Positions 54,520-64,000 of a stretch of DNA of 64,000 bases are shown one piece after another. A model generated the notes under the pieces. It saw nothing but the letters and a program-made list of their open reading frames with translations, was not told the DNA's origin and ran no database searches. The stretch covers positions 1,116,001 through 1,180,000 of the forward strand of contig NZ_SDPO01000001.1 in assembly GCF_004134865.1 (NCBI RefSeq), in the 5' to 3' direction. The DNA comes from Agromyces fucosus. GTDB lineage: Bacteria; Actinomycetota; Actinomycetes; Actinomycetales; Microbacteriaceae. Each line of letters starts with the position of its first letter. Position 1 is the stretch's first letter. A program made the position numbers and the translations under genes.

Positions 54520-55116
54520 TCAGCCGACGACGCGGCGACCCTCGAATGCGCGGCCGAGGGTGACCTCGTCGGCGTACTCGAGATCGCCGCCGACGGGAAG
54601 GCCCGAGGCGAGTCGCGTGACCCGGATCTCGAGCGTCGAGAGCAGGCGGCTGAGGTAGGTCGCGGTCGCCTCGCCTTCGAGGTTCGGGTCGGTCGCGATG
54701 ATGACCTCGGTCACCGTCGCGTCGGCGAGTCGCTGCATCAACTGGCGGATGCGGAGCTCGTCTGGGCCGATGCCGTCGATCGGGCTGATCGCGCCGCCGA
54801 GCACGTGGTAGAACCCGCGGAACTCGCGGGTGCGCTCGATGGCGACGACGTCTTTCGCCTCCTCGACCACGCAGATGAGCGCCGGGTCGCGTCGCGGGTC
54901 ACGGCAGATGCCGCACGTCGCCTCTTCGGAGACGTTGCCGCAGATCTCGCAGAACCGCACCTTCTCGCGGATCTGCATGAGGATCTCGGCGAGGCGGCTG
55001 ACGTCGAAGTGCTCGGTCTGCACGATGTGGAACGCGATGCGCTGGGCCGACTTCGGGCCGATGCCGGGCAGACGCCCGAGCTCGTCGATCAGTTCTTGGA
55101 CGATGCCTTCGTACAT
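54520..55116 (-). CDS. recR: Recombination mediator RecR
   Basis: 198-residue RecR: N-terminal helix-hairpin-helix ([18 protein letters not shown]), four-cysteine zinc finger (CEICGNV..CGIC, residues ~56-71), Toprim domain ([14 protein letters not shown]..) and C-terminal Walker-B-like region. Works with RecO/RecF in gap repair. It starts two bases after the dnaX stop codon, without the ybaB gene often found between them. Confidence 0.97.
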   Translation of the reverse strand: MYEGIVQELIDELGRLPGIGPKSAQRIAFHIVQTEHFDVSRLAEILMQIREKVRFCEICGNVSEEATCGICRDPRRDPALICVVEEAKDVVAIERTREFRGFYHVLGGAISPIDGIGPDELRIRQLMQRLADATVTEVIIATDPNLEGEATATYLSRLLSTLEIRVTRLASGLPVGGDLEYADEVTLGRAFEGRRVVG

Positions 55117-55118
55117 GA

Positions 55119-57563
55119 TCAGCCACGCTCCCCGAAGCCGGGCCGGGCCGGCGCTTCGATCTCTTCGAGGAACGTGGCACCGAGCACCTCGCGCACGACG
55201 GCCTCGCCGTAGCGCTGGATGCCGTCGCCGCCGGCATTCGGCTGCGGGCGGGTGGCGCGCTGGGGTGCCCGGTCGGCACGGGCAGCCGAAGCCGATTCGG
55301 TTGCAGCCGCCGGTGCGGACGAGGCCTCGACGATCACCTCGGGTTCGGGCCCCGGATCGAACGGCGGCTCCTCGTCTTCTGGAGGCGCGTCGGCATCGTC
55401 GGGCGGAGCGTCGAGGTCGACGCGCGCGGCCGCCGAAGGAGCCACGGCAGGTTCGACGACCGGTGCCGAGGGCGCAGAGCGGGCTGCGGGCGACTCCGGT
55501 CGCTCGGCGAGTGCCGTCGCGGTGCGGCTGCCCGACGCGGCGGACTCGGCGCCGTCGCTCTCACTCGGGTCGCGCGGGATCGCCACGGTCGCCCACGAGT
55601 CGACCGGGCCCGACGGCGCCGGGCTCGTTGCCGCCGGGTCGGAAGCTGATGGACGCGATGCGGATGAGCTCGAGGCCTGGTTCGATCGTGTCTCGGATGC
55701 CGAGGGACGCGCTGCGGCTGCAAGGCCTTCCCCCTGCACTGCTGCCGGACCCGTCGCCTCAGCCGTCGGAGCGCCTGCATTCGGCATCGACGGCGTGACC
55801 GGCTGCTGCGGTGTCGCGGGTGCCGGCGGGATCGCGGCCGGCGAACCACCGGTCGGCGTGCCACCGGCCCCGTCGACCCGCGCCACGAACTTCACCCGGA
55901 CGCCGAGCACGTCGACGATCGCTTCGCGGAGGAGTTCGCTGACGCTCTGCCCGGGCGCACCGCCGCGGAACCCGGCGACGTCGTGCTCGCTCGGGAAGGC
56001 GAGGACGAGCACATCGCCGTCGCGGAAGTCGCGCACCTGCGCGGTGAAGGCGACCATCCAGGCGCTGCGCTTCGTGCGCTGCAGCGAGGAGAGCACTTCT
56101 GGCCAGGCATCGCGGATCTGCTGGAGCGTGACCGGTCCGACGGGTTTCGCCGGCCGAGCGGCTTCGGACACGTCGGGCGCAGTGCCCGCGCTCGCAGGCA
56201 CGGGCGCCTGAGCCGCCGGCGTCGCCTCGGACTTCGCGGCCGCGGATGTCGCAGGCGCACGCGACGCCGAGGTGACGTCGCCGACCGCTGCCGGCGGCGA
56301 CGGCCGTTCGGCGGCAACCCGAGCGGCCGGTGTGGCCGGCTCAGCGCGAACGGCGGGGCTCGCGTCGGGCGCCGCAGGAGCCGCTCCGACGGCGTCGGCC
56401 ACGCCGACCCGGCGCTCGAGCCGCTCGACGCGCACGAGGGCGCCGCGCTCGGTGTCGTCGGCCGCCGGCACGAGCACGCGTGCGAGCATGAGCTCGAGGT
56501 GCAGGCGCGGCGACGTGGCGCCGGTCATCTCGGTGAGGGTCTGGTTGACGAGGTCGGCGACGCGGGAGAGCTCCGCCTGGCCGAACGCCGCGGCCTGGGC
56601 CGCCATGCGGGCCAACTCGTCTTCGGGTACGCCGCGCAGGACCGCCGCGGCGGTCTCGGGCGACGAGGCCGCGACGACGATGAGGTCGCGCAGCCGCTCG
56701 AGCAGGTCTTCGACGAAGCGACGCGGGTCTTGGCCGGTCTGCACGACCCGGTCGGCCGCGGCGAACGCCCCCGCTGCATCGCCGGCGCCGATCGCATCGA
56801 CGACCTCGTCGAGCAGCGCACCATGCGTGTACCCGAGCAGCGCAACGGCCCGCTCGTAGTCGATCGTGGGCCCCTCGGAACCGGCGATGAGCTGGTCGAG
56901 GAGCGAGAGCGTGTCTCGCGGCGAACCGCCGCCCGCTCGCACGACGAGCGGCAGCACGCCCGGCGCGACCTCGACCCCCTCTTCGGTGCAGAGCTGCTGC
57001 ACGTACTCGAGCATCGGCCCGGGCGGCACGAGGCGGAAGGGATAGTGGTGCGTGCGCGACCGGATCGTGCCGAGCACCTTGTCGGGCTCGGTCGTCGCGA
57101 AGATGAACTTGATGTGCTCTGGCGGCTCTTCGACGAGCTTCAGCAGGGCGTTGAACCCCTGCGGCGTGACCATGTGGGCCTCGTCGAGGATGAAGATCTT
57201 GAAGCGATCACGCGCAGGGGCGAACACGGCGCGCTCGCGCAGGTCGCGCGCATCGTCGACGCCATTGTGGCTCGCCGCGTCGATCTCGACGACGTCGAGC
57301 GACCCGCCCCCGCCCCGAGCGAGCTCGACGCAGCTGGGGCAGACGCCGCACGGGACATCCGTCGGGCCCTCTGCGCAGTTGAGGCAGCGCGCGAGGATCC
57401 GGGCCGATGTCGTCTTGCCGCAGCCGCGAGGGCCGCTGAAGAGGTAGGCGTGATTGACACGATCGGTGCGGAGCGCCGTCATGAGCGGCTCCGTCACCTG
57501 GGACTGGCCGATCATCTCGGCGAACGTCTCTGGCCGGTAGCGGCGATACAGGGCGGTGACCAC
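55119..57563 (-). CDS. dnaX: DNA polymerase III subunit gamma/tau
   Basis: Clamp-loader ATPase (814 residues). Walker [11 protein letters not shown] (about 44-53), zinc-binding cysteines in [16 protein letters not shown], Walker B LDEAHMV and sensor motif SRTHHYPF. Domain III follows, then a long Ala/Pro-rich low-complexity linker (about 380-780) characteristic of actinobacterial DnaX, and a charged C-terminus. No separate slippery frameshift signal was identified. Confidence 0.96.
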   Translation of the reverse strand: MVTALYRRYRPETFAEMIGQSQVTEPLMTALRTDRVNHAYLFSGPRGCGKTTSARILARCLNCAEGPTDVPCGVCPSCVELARGGGGSLDVVEIDAASHNGVDDARDLRERAVFAPARDRFKIFILDEAHMVTPQGFNALLKLVEEPPEHIKFIFATTEPDKVLGTIRSRTHHYPFRLVPPGPMLEYVQQLCTEEGVEVAPGVLPLVVRAGGGSPRDTLSLLDQLIAGSEGPTIDYERAVALLGYTHGALLDEVVDAIGAGDAAGAFAAADRVVQTGQDPRRFVEDLLERLRDLIVVAASSPETAAAVLRGVPEDELARMAAQAAAFGQAELSRVADLVNQTLTEMTGATSPRLHLELMLARVLVPAADDTERGALVRVERLERRVGVADAVGAAPAAPDASPAVRAEPATPAARVAAERPSPPAAVGDVTSASRAPATSAAAKSEATPAAQAPVPASAGTAPDVSEAARPAKPVGPVTLQQIRDAWPEVLSSLQRTKRSAWMVAFTAQVRDFRDGDVLVLAFPSEHDVAGFRGGAPGQSVSELLREAIVDVLGVRVKFVARVDGAGGTPTGGSPAAIPPAPATPQQPVTPSMPNAGAPTAEATGPAAVQGEGLAAAARPSASETRSNQASSSSASRPSASDPAATSPAPSGPVDSWATVAIPRDPSESDGAESAASGSRTATALAERPESPAARSAPSAPVVEPAVAPSAAARVDLDAPPDDADAPPEDEEPPFDPGPEPEVIVEASSAPAAATESASAARADRAPQRATRPQPNAGGDGIQRYGEAVVREVLGATFLEEIEAPARPGFGERG

Positions 57564-57642
57564 GCTTCAATCGTAGTTGCCGCGTCCGACACCACGGCCG
57601 GATGTCGAGGGCGTACCATGCGTGAATCGGAAGGGGTGCGAA

Positions 57643-58011
57643 TTGTCGACGATGACGCAGGCACAGCTCGATCGGTTCCGGACGAAACTCCTGCAGGAGC
57701 GGGCCGATGCGGAGGGCAGGTTCGCCGAGTTCGGCGACGTCATGAGCGAGGTGCGAGCCGCGAGATCCGGTGCCTCCGCCGACGACGAACACGACCCGGA
57801 AGGGCCGACGATGACGCAGGAGTGGTCGCAGCGCACCGCCGTGCTCGCCGATGCGCGGGCCGAACTGGCCGACATCGATCGCGCCCTGGGGCGCATCGAC
57901 GACGGCAGCTACGGCGTCTGCAGCAATTGCGGCAAGCGCATCACCGTGCCGCGCCTCGAGGCGAGGCCCACCGCCGAGCTCTGCATCGACTGCGCGCGGC
58001 ACGCCCGCTGA
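57643..58011 (+). CDS. DksA/TraR-type zinc-finger protein
   Basis: 122 residues from the chosen TTG. Coiled-coil N-terminus (QAQLDRFRTKLLQERADAEG) and a C4 zinc finger CSNCGKRI..CIDCARH at the C-terminus, with the linker GRIDDGSYGVC typical of the family. GGAAGGGG lies 6 bases before TTG 57643; ATG 57652 and upstream starts are alternatives. Related actinobacterial proteins bind RNA polymerase; the acidic tip (DD.) of DksA is not obvious. Divergent from dnaX. Confidence 0.85.
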   Translation: MSTMTQAQLDRFRTKLLQERADAEGRFAEFGDVMSEVRAARSGASADDEHDPEGPTMTQEWSQRTAVLADARAELADIDRALGRIDDGSYGVCSNCGKRITVPRLEARPTAELCIDCARHAR

Positions 58012-58026
58012 CGAGCCAGGCACGCA

Positions 58027-58064
58027 GATGGCCCGTTCACAGCCACCGCTGCGAACGGGCCATC
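58027..58064. terminator. Bidirectional terminator
   Basis: 12-bp perfect arms GATGGCCCGTTC/GAACGGGCCATC with a 14-base loop between the convergent DksA-like and TIG-protein genes. Confidence 0.75.
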
Positions 58065-58071
58065 CCGTCGA

Positions 58072-61000
58072 TCAACGCTGAGCGCCTCGACGTCGACGCG
58101 CGACCAGCAGTGCCACTCCCCCGATCAGCAGGGCGATGACGCCGAGCAGCATCGGCAGGAACGGCTCGACGCCGGTCGTCGCGATGCCGCCGCCTGATGC
58201 AGCACCGGATGAACCGCCGGCCGCGACGTAGCCGAACCCGCCGGGCAGGCTTCCGGTGCCGCAATTCGCGCTGCCGACCACGGTGATGTCGACGGTGCCG
58301 GTTCCTGCCGGCGAGACGGCCACGATCGTGATGTCGTTCACGACCCGGAACGAGGTCGCCGGCGTCGAACCGAATCGCACCGCGGTGGCGCCCGTGAAGC
58401 AGTGGCCCGAGATCGTGACCTCGGTGCCGCCCGCCGGCGGACCGGTCGGCGGTGTGACCCCGTCGACCGTCGTGACCGGGGTGAAGGTGAACACCAGCGG
58501 CGCGGATGCCCCGTTCGGTGTCGTCACCACGATGTCGGCTTCACCTGCGGCGTGCGCCGGCGTCGTGAACGTGATCTCCGTGTCGCTCACCTGCGTGAAT
58601 GGCACCGGGACCCCGTCGACCGTGACGCTCGTCGCCCCACCGAGCTGGGTGCCCGCGATGGTGACCGGAGTTCCGCCGGTCTCCGGCCCGTTGTCGGGGG
58701 TCAGCTCCGTGAGGACCGGCGGGGGCAGGTACGTGAACGGCAGCGCGTTGCTCGCCCCGCCCGGCGTCGTCACGACCACGTCGACCGGCCCGGCCGCATG
58801 CGCCGGTGTCGTGAACGTGATCTCCGTCTCACTCACCTGCGTGAAGGGCACGGATGCCCCGTCGACCGTGAGCCCGGTCGCGCCGGCCAGGTCGGTGCCG
58901 GTCACCGTGACGAGCGTGCCGCCGGCTGCAGGCCCCTCATCGGGCGCCAGTGCTGTCAACGCCGGAACGTCGAAGTACGTGTACAGCAAGCCGTTGCTGG
59001 AGCCGCCCGGCGTCGTCACCGAGACGACGGCGTTGCCCGCGACGTGCGGCGGGGTGGTGAACGTGATCTCCGTGTCACTCACCTGCGTGAAGACCGCCGA
59101 CACCCCGTGGATCGTCACCTCGGTGGCACCGGCGAGATCGGTGCCCGTGATCGTGACGAGCGTGCCGCCCGCCGTCGGCCCGGCATCAGGAGTGAGCGAC
59201 GTGAGCGCCGGCCGTGGCACGTACGTGAACGGCAGAGCGTTGCTCGGCCCGCCTGGCGTCGTGACGACCACATCGACCGCGCCGGCAGCGTGCGCCGGCG
59301 TCGTGAACGTGATCTCCGTCGGACTCACCGGCACGAACGACACCGCGACACCGTCGACCGTGACGCTCGTCGCGCCGCCCAGGTCGGTGCCCGTGATCGT
59401 CACGGGCGTGCCACCGATCACAGGACCCTCATCGGGCGAGAGCGCCGTCAGCACCGGCACCGGCACGAAGGTGAACGGCAACGCGTTGCTCGCCCCGCCC
59501 GGCGTCGTGACGACCACGTCGACCGCGCCCGCCGCGTGAGCCGGCGTCGTGAACGTGACCTCCGTCGGACTCACCTGCGTGAACGGCACCGAGACGCCGT
59601 CGACCGTGAGCTCCGTGGTACCGGCCAGACCGGTGCCCGTCACCGAGACGGGCGTGCCGCCGGTGACCGGCCCCTCATCGGGCGCCAGCGCCGCCAGTAC
59701 GGGCAGCGGCACGTACGTGAACGGCAGAGCGTCACTCTCGCCACCCGACGTCGTCACCGTCACGTCGACCTCACCCGCCACGTGCGGCGGAGTGACGAAC
59801 GTGATCTCGGTGCCGCTCACCTGCGTGAACAGCACGGATGCCCCGTCGATCGACACCTCGGTCGCGCCCGCCAGGTCGGTGCCCGTGATGGTCACCAAGG
59901 TGCCACCGGCCACCGGCCCCTCATCTGGATCGAGCTCGGTCAGCACCGGTGCCGGCACGAAGGTGAACGGCAACGCAGTGCTCGTGCCACCCGGCGTGGT
60001 CACGACGACATCCACGGCTCCTGCGGCGTGCGGCGGCGTCACGAACGAGACCGTCGTGTCATTCACCTGCGTGAACGGCACCGATGCCCCGTCGATCGTC
60101 ACCGCCGTGGCCCCGGCGAGGGCTGTGCCCGTGATGGTGACGATGGTGCCGCCGATCGTCGGACCCTGGTTCGGATCGAGGGCGGTCAGCGACGGTGCCG
60201 GCACGAACGTGAAGGGCAGCGCGTTGCTGACCCCCAGCGGCGTCGTGACGACCACGTCGACGGCTCCCGCCGCGTGAGCGGGGGTCGTGAACGTGATCTC
60301 GGTGTCGCTCACCTGCGCGAACGGCACGGATGCCCCGTCGATCGTCACGAGCGTCGCGCCTGCCAAGCCCGAGCCGGTGATCGTCACGGGCGTGCCGCCC
60401 GAGATCGGGCCGAGGTCGGGATCGAGGGCCAACAGCGCCGGCCCGGGCAAGTACGTGAACGGCAGCGCATTGCTCGGCCCGCCCGGCGTCGTGACGACCA
60501 CATCGACCGCTCCTGCCGCGTGGGCCGGAGTCGTGAAGGTGATCTCGGTGTCGCTCACCTGCGTGAACGGCACCGTCACGCCGTCGACCGAGACGCCCGT
60601 CGCCTCGCCGAGCGCGGTGCCCGTGATGGTGACGGGCGTGCCGCCCGCGGCCGGGCCCTCGTCAGGCGCGAGCGAGACGAGCACTGGAGCGGGAACGTAG
60701 GTGAACGGCAGCGCGCCGCTCACACCTCCGGGCGTCGTGACGACCACGTCGACCGGACCGACAGCGTGTGCAGGGGTCGTGAAGGTGATCTCGGTGTCGC
60801 TCACCTGCGTGAACGTCACCGATCCGCCATCGATCGTCACTCCGGTGGCGTCGGCCAGGCCGGTGCCCGTGATGCTCACGATGGTTCCGCCCGCGACCGG
60901 ACCCGAGTCGGGCGTCAGCGCGGTGAGCGCCGGCACCGGAATGTACGTGAATGGCAACGCGTTGCTCGGTCCGCCGGGCGTCGTGACCACGACATCGACG

Positions 61001-62985
61001 GCACCGGCGACGTGCGCCGGGGTCGAGAACGTGATCTCCGTCGCGCTCACCTGCGTGAACGGCACCGATACGCCGTCGACCGTGACCTCCGTCGCACCTG
61101 CGAGATCGGTACCCGTCACCGTGACAGGGGTACCACCCGCGACCGGGCCCTCATCGGGCGAGAGCGCCGTCAGCACGGGAACCGGCACGAACGTGAACGG
61201 CAATGCGTTGCTCGGCCCGCCCGGCGTCGTGACGACCACATCGACGGCCCCTGCCGCATGGGCCGGAGTCGTGAACGTGACCTCCGTCGCGCTCACCTGC
61301 GTGAAGGGCACGGGCACGCCATCGACCGTGAGTCCGGTCGTACCGGCCAGGTCGGTGCCCGTCACCGACACGGATGTGCCGCCGGTCACCGGCCCCTCGT
61401 CAGGAGTCAGGGCGGTGAGCACCGGCGCCGGGGGTGCAAGGGAGTTGGGCCCCACGAGTGCGCGCGCCAGGTTGAGCTGCAGCAGTTCGGGCACGATCGT
61501 CGTCGGCAGCAGGCTCAGCCGGAGTGCCGTCTCCTGGAACACCGCACCCTGCACCGGCGGCTCGGGTTCCTGCACGTTCGCAAGCAGGGACACCACCGTG
61601 TCGAGCAGCTCGATCGCCGGGTTCAGCGAGTTGATGACCGGGTTCAGGACGTTGGTCGTCAGCGAGGTGAGGAAGGTGCCGAGGGCACCGGTGGTGGGGC
61701 TGATCACGGCGTTCACGATGGGGGCGAGCGCCCCGAGGACGATGGCGTCGGTGAGCCCGGTGATCGGGAGCAGCCCGAGCGCGGTGATGTCGACGGCGGC
61801 CGTGCCGTTCGCGATCTGGAGCAGGGTGCCGTCGACGGTCACGTTGACGAGCGGTACGAGTCCGATCGCGTTCACGTCGACGTCGATCGTGACCGTCGCG
61901 TTGTTCAGTGCCGTGGTGATCGCCGTGCCGAGATCGTCGACGAGGCCGTCGATGAGTGCAGCCACCTGGGTGGTCACTTCCGTGAGGACCGCAGCGGAGA
62001 GCAGCTCCGTACTGGGGTCCAGTCCGTTGAGACCTCCGACGAGCTGGTCGAGGTCGAGGGTGATGGTGCCGGCGGCGAGGTTGATGACGACGCCCCCGCC
62101 CGAGTCGAGTGGAGCCGCGAGGATCGGCGCCACTGCCGCAGGCAGGTCGACGGTGACCGAGGCCGAGGCATCACCGAGACCGCCGACGGCCAGCACGCTG
62201 TCGACGGCGCCGAGTACTCCGGAAACGAGTGAGCCCGAGGGACCGGCGAGCCCGTCGACCGCGGTGTCGAGCGTGGCGACGGCTCCGTTCACGGAGCCTG
62301 TCACGCCTTCGATCACCGGGCTGTCGAGCACGACCGTGGCACGCGCGATCTCGTAGTCGCCGACTGGTGTGCCCCCCGCGGCCACCGAGGCGTTCGCGCT
62401 GACGACGCCGAGAGCCAGGTCGAGATCGGAGATGGTGCCTGCGAAGCCTGTGCCGAGCAACTGGGCGAGGTCGAACGTCATCGGGCCGGGCGCGACCCCG
62501 GGAGCCGGGGTGACACCGGTTCCGATCGCCCCGGCATCGGAGATGAGGCCCGATGCGCCGATCGACGAGGCATCCGTCGCGGCGCTCGCGTATTGCCCGA
62601 CGACGCCCGCATTCGTGAAATTGATCGGCAGTTGGATGCCGCCACCGATGTCGACGTTGAGCAGGCCGAGGGCACCGAGGCCGAGGTTCTGGGAGTTCGT
62701 CTCAGGCGTGACGCCGTCGCTCGTGGCCGTCTCGCCGTCGATGCCGACGACGGCGTCGAGGTTCATGAGATCGAGGAGCGAACCCGAGAGGAACTCCCCC
62801 TCGGCGTGCGAGGTGTCGCCGGGCGCCGCCTGCGCGGGGATCACCGCGCCGGCCGACAGCAGGGCGAGCGTGCCGCCGAATGCGAGCGCTCGGAATGCCG
62901 CACCTCTGCGCGGTACCCGCTCGGCTCGGTGCGCACCGCGGCGACGGCGCGCAGGCGAATTGGTCGTCGAACGATCCGAACGCAT
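58072..62985 (-). CDS. Giant wall-anchored surface protein with 13 IPT/TIG domains
   Basis: 1637 residues. Signal peptide (ends AQAAPGD), N-terminal region about 520 residues that resembles the choice-of-anchor G type (TSHAEGEFLSGSLLDLMNLDAVVG). Twelve consecutive 82-residue TIG repeats follow (residues 522-1505), then a divergent thirteenth containing two cysteines. The C-terminus is IATTG (1601-1605), a hydrophobic helix and RRRR, a sortase-type signal (LAxTG-like). Start ATG 62985 has GGGGGG upstream; the frame is open to 63024. Likely an extended stalk projecting from the wall; ligand unknown. Confidence 0.92.
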   Translation of the reverse strand: MRSDRSTTNSPARRRRGAHRAERVPRRGAAFRALAFGGTLALLSAGAVIPAQAAPGDTSHAEGEFLSGSLLDLMNLDAVVGIDGETATSDGVTPETNSQNLGLGALGLLNVDIGGGIQLPINFTNAGVVGQYASAATDASSIGASGLISDAGAIGTGVTPAPGVAPGPMTFDLAQLLGTGFAGTISDLDLALGVVSANASVAAGGTPVGDYEIARATVVLDSPVIEGVTGSVNGAVATLDTAVDGLAGPSGSLVSGVLGAVDSVLAVGGLGDASASVTVDLPAAVAPILAAPLDSGGGVVINLAAGTITLDLDQLVGGLNGLDPSTELLSAAVLTEVTTQVAALIDGLVDDLGTAITTALNNATVTIDVDVNAIGLVPLVNVTVDGTLLQIANGTAAVDITALGLLPITGLTDAIVLGALAPIVNAVISPTTGALGTFLTSLTTNVLNPVINSLNPAIELLDTVVSLLANVQEPEPPVQGAVFQETALRLSLLPTTIVPELLQLNLARALVGPNSLAPPAPVLTALTPDEGPVTGGTSVSVTGTDLAGTTGLTVDGVPVPFTQVSATEVTFTTPAHAAGAVDVVVTTPGGPSNALPFTFVPVPVLTALSPDEGPVAGGTPVTVTGTDLAGATEVTVDGVSVPFTQVSATEITFSTPAHVAGAVDVVVTTPGGPSNALPFTYIPVPALTALTPDSGPVAGGTIVSITGTGLADATGVTIDGGSVTFTQVSDTEITFTTPAHAVGPVDVVVTTPGGVSGALPFTYVPAPVLVSLAPDEGPAAGGTPVTITGTALGEATGVSVDGVTVPFTQVSDTEITFTTPAHAAGAVDVVVTTPGGPSNALPFTYLPGPALLALDPDLGPISGGTPVTITGSGLAGATLVTIDGASVPFAQVSDTEITFTTPAHAAGAVDVVVTTPLGVSNALPFTFVPAPSLTALDPNQGPTIGGTIVTITGTALAGATAVTIDGASVPFTQVNDTTVSFVTPPHAAGAVDVVVTTPGGTSTALPFTFVPAPVLTELDPDEGPVAGGTLVTITGTDLAGATEVSIDGASVLFTQVSGTEITFVTPPHVAGEVDVTVTTSGGESDALPFTYVPLPVLAALAPDEGPVTGGTPVSVTGTGLAGTTELTVDGVSVPFTQVSPTEVTFTTPAHAAGAVDVVVTTPGGASNALPFTFVPVPVLTALSPDEGPVIGGTPVTITGTDLGGATSVTVDGVAVSFVPVSPTEITFTTPAHAAGAVDVVVTTPGGPSNALPFTYVPRPALTSLTPDAGPTAGGTLVTITGTDLAGATEVTIHGVSAVFTQVSDTEITFTTPPHVAGNAVVSVTTPGGSSNGLLYTYFDVPALTALAPDEGPAAGGTLVTVTGTDLAGATGLTVDGASVPFTQVSETEITFTTPAHAAGPVDVVVTTPGGASNALPFTYLPPPVLTELTPDNGPETGGTPVTIAGTQLGGATSVTVDGVPVPFTQVSDTEITFTTPAHAAGEADIVVTTPNGASAPLVFTFTPVTTVDGVTPPTGPPAGGTEVTISGHCFTGATAVRFGSTPATSFRVVNDITIVAVSPAGTGTVDITVVGSANCGTGSLPGGFGYVAAGGSSGAASGGGIATTGVEPFLPMLLGVIALLIGGVALLVARRRRGAQR
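58471..61422 (-). repeat. Tandem 246-bp repeat array (12 units) encoding TIG domains
   Basis: Twelve in-register copies of exactly 246 bp (82 codons), with consensus LTPDEGPVAGGTPVTITG in each. No indel is seen between copies, which implies recent expansion or ongoing gene conversion. Confidence 0.9.
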
Positions 62986-63217
62986 CGGATACCCCCCAGA
63001 TATCGTTGTGCTTCCCCCGAGCACCCGCCGTCATCGCCGTGCGCTCATGCACAACCTAGGGCGCGATCGGGCCCCGGCGGAAGAGTTTGCGGGAAATCCC
63101 CCATCGGGGGGTCATTCGTGTCCGCAGGAAAGGGGACTTCGGAGCGGCGGATGCGGCGAATAGGCTCCGGAGCATCGTGCATGACGTGGTCGGGGGACCA
63201 GAGCCGGGGGGCGCATC
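62986..63217. other. 232-bp divergent intergenic region between two surface-protein genes
   Basis: No coding sequence. It contains a short inverted repeat AATCCCCCATCGGGGGGTCATT near 63094-63116 and ribosome-binding sites for both genes. No confident promoter was identified. Confidence 0.4.
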
Positions 63218-63847
63218 ATGAGTACAGGCACGCAAATCGACGAGCGGATCGACGGCGGCGGTTCCCGTCCGGGATCGAACCGGCGGCGCAAGGTTTCGGC
63301 CATTCTGGCGGGCGGGCTCGTGCTCGGCGTCGGCGCCGCCATCACCTTGGCGGCGTGGAACGACTCCGAGTTCGCGACCGGCACCTTCGGGTCGGGCCAG
63401 TTCGGCATCGAGGGCAGCACGGATGGCACGGCCTTCTCGAGCAGCCCGACGTCACCGGGCAAGACACTCGCGTTCGAGGTCGACGCCGACGCGCTCGCTC
63501 CCGGCGACACGGTCTACGCGCCGTTCGCCGTGCAGCTCGAGGCGGGGTCGACGAACGCCGCGGGTGTGCAGATCGAAGCGCTCGGTGCCGACCCGATCAG
63601 CGCGGACCTCACGTACCGGCTGATTCAGCCGACTGCCTTCGGATGCGACTCGACGACCACCGGCACCGTGCTCGTGCCCGACTCTCCGACGACGGCCGGC
63701 GGACTCACCGACGCCTTCGACCTCACCGCGGTGACGACCCCGGTGAACCTCTGCTTCGTCGTGACGGCGGGCCCCGATCTCGACCCGAACCTCACGGGCA
63801 CCGTGAGCTGGGTGTTCATCGGCACGTCCACGACGCCGCTGCCGTAG
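63218..63847 (+). CDS. SipW-dependent-type secreted protein
   Basis: 209 residues. The N-terminus RRRKVSAILAGGLVLGVGAAITLAAWNDSEFATGTF is the SipW/TasA-type signal peptide, in which the positively charged start, hydrophobic core and TLAAWNDSE mark are typical. The remainder is a small beta-rich domain with two cysteines (about 146 and 184). The family forms fibres or matrix proteins in Bacillus; in Microbacteriaceae the role is unknown. GGGGCGCATC precedes the ATG. Confidence 0.88.
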   Translation: MSTGTQIDERIDGGGSRPGSNRRRKVSAILAGGLVLGVGAAITLAAWNDSEFATGTFGSGQFGIEGSTDGTAFSSSPTSPGKTLAFEVDADALAPGDTVYAPFAVQLEAGSTNAAGVQIEALGADPISADLTYRLIQPTAFGCDSTTTGTVLVPDSPTTAGGLTDAFDLTAVTTPVNLCFVVTAGPDLDPNLTGTVSWVFIGTSTTPLP

Positions 63848-63855
63848 GGAATCGC

Positions 63856-64000
63856 GTGGCTCGGCACCGGGGCCCGAAGGCCCGGGCACGACCGCCCGGT
63901 CGCTGGCGAGCGCTGCTCGCCGGAGGGCTCGTGCTCGGTGTCGGCGCGACCGCGACGCTCGCCGCCTGGAACGATGCCGAGAACGCCAGCGGCACGTTCG
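63856..64000 (+). CDS. Second SipW-dependent-type protein (3' end outside window)
   Basis: Begins GTG 63856 with AGGGA upstream, only 8 bases after the previous stop codon. The visible 48 residues (MARHRGPKARARPPGRWRAL..GGLVLGVGATATLAAWNDAENASGTF) repeat the preceding gene's signal peptide almost exactly, so the pair arose by tandem duplication. Confidence 0.8.
   Translation, partial: MARHRGPKARARPPGRWRALLAGGLVLGVGATATLAAWNDAENASGTF

Noticed and set aside
57564..57642. SRP (4.5S) RNA gene upstream of dnaX, as in several other genomes
   Set aside because: The gap is under 80 bp and lacks the conserved GGAAG/GCAGC tetraloop region.
58471..61422. Possible CRISPR array
   Set aside because: Units are 246 bp of contiguous coding repeat without spacers.
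58256..62232. Long open frames on the plus strand opposite the TIG-repeat gene (up to 1276 codons)
   Set aside because: They exist because the 246-bp repeat keeps the antisense frame open; composition is Arg/Asp-rich and no starts with ribosome-binding sites are seen.

Overview
The window is high-GC (about 70%) chromosomal DNA. It most resembles a Micrococcales actinobacterium of the Microbacteriaceae (Agromyces/Leifsonia/Microbacterium type). The reasons are frequent GTG starts, ATGA/GTGA operon overlaps, a SipW-dependent-type signal-peptide protein pair, a choice-of-anchor-like TIG-repeat wall protein, a malate:quinone oxidoreductase, and interspersed inverted repeats with the core GGTCTCGATACGCT..ACTCGACCGG. 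I see no phage, insertion sequence, CRISPR array or rRNA; there is one tRNA. The family assignment is inference.

Left part (1-16.6 kb), mostly housekeeping. It holds the 3' part of a PASTA penicillin-binding protein, a metallophosphoesterase, tRNA-Pro(CGG), UDP-glucose dehydrogenase, and a universal stress protein with a DUF418-like membrane protein. Next comes a compact operon of a sensor kinase, a second kinase-like membrane protein, a LuxR response regulator and thymidine kinase. A radical-SAM gene follows with a textbook actinobacterial SOS box just upstream, then an ABC-F ATPase, malate:quinone oxidoreductase, a VOC protein, and a membrane protein divergent from a MerR regulator across a 46-bp near-palindrome.

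Middle part (16.6-48.3 kb), carbohydrate and amino-sugar catabolism in four blocks. (a) 16.6-25.8 kb: a Dpp/Opp-type ABC transporter, a ROK regulator, a GH4 glycosidase and a BadF/NAGK-like kinase, all leftward. (b) 26.0-31.8 kb: a KDPG-aldolase-like protein and a PfkB kinase, divergent from a PLP D-amino-acid lyase-like enzyme, a D-aminoacylase, an IclR regulator and RidA. Together these could convert N-acetyl-D-glucosaminate to pyruvate plus glyceraldehyde-3-phosphate. (c) 31.9-39.1 kb: a five-gene operon of a GH42 beta-galactosidase, both subunits of glycine decarboxylase (GcvPA, GcvPB), an NAD-kinase-like protein and an SDR. (d) 39.2-48.3 kb: a GntR/FCD regulator and two sugar ABC transporters, one with a GH63/GH37-like glycosidase. 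Three promoters in (c) and (d) carry the same 17-bp operator-like element, so one GntR regulon probably covers both sugar transporters and the unusual beta-galactosidase/glycine-decarboxylase operon.

Right part (48.5-64 kb). The dnaX-recR and ask-asd pairs are separated by a cell-wall-binding-repeat protein, a small membrane protein and a SnoaL-like protein. A DksA/TraR-type zinc-finger protein, a 1637-residue surface protein with twelve in-register 82-residue TIG repeats, and two tandem SipW-type secreted proteins (the second cut by the window end) complete it. Many terminator hairpins share one GGATGCC-based stem.
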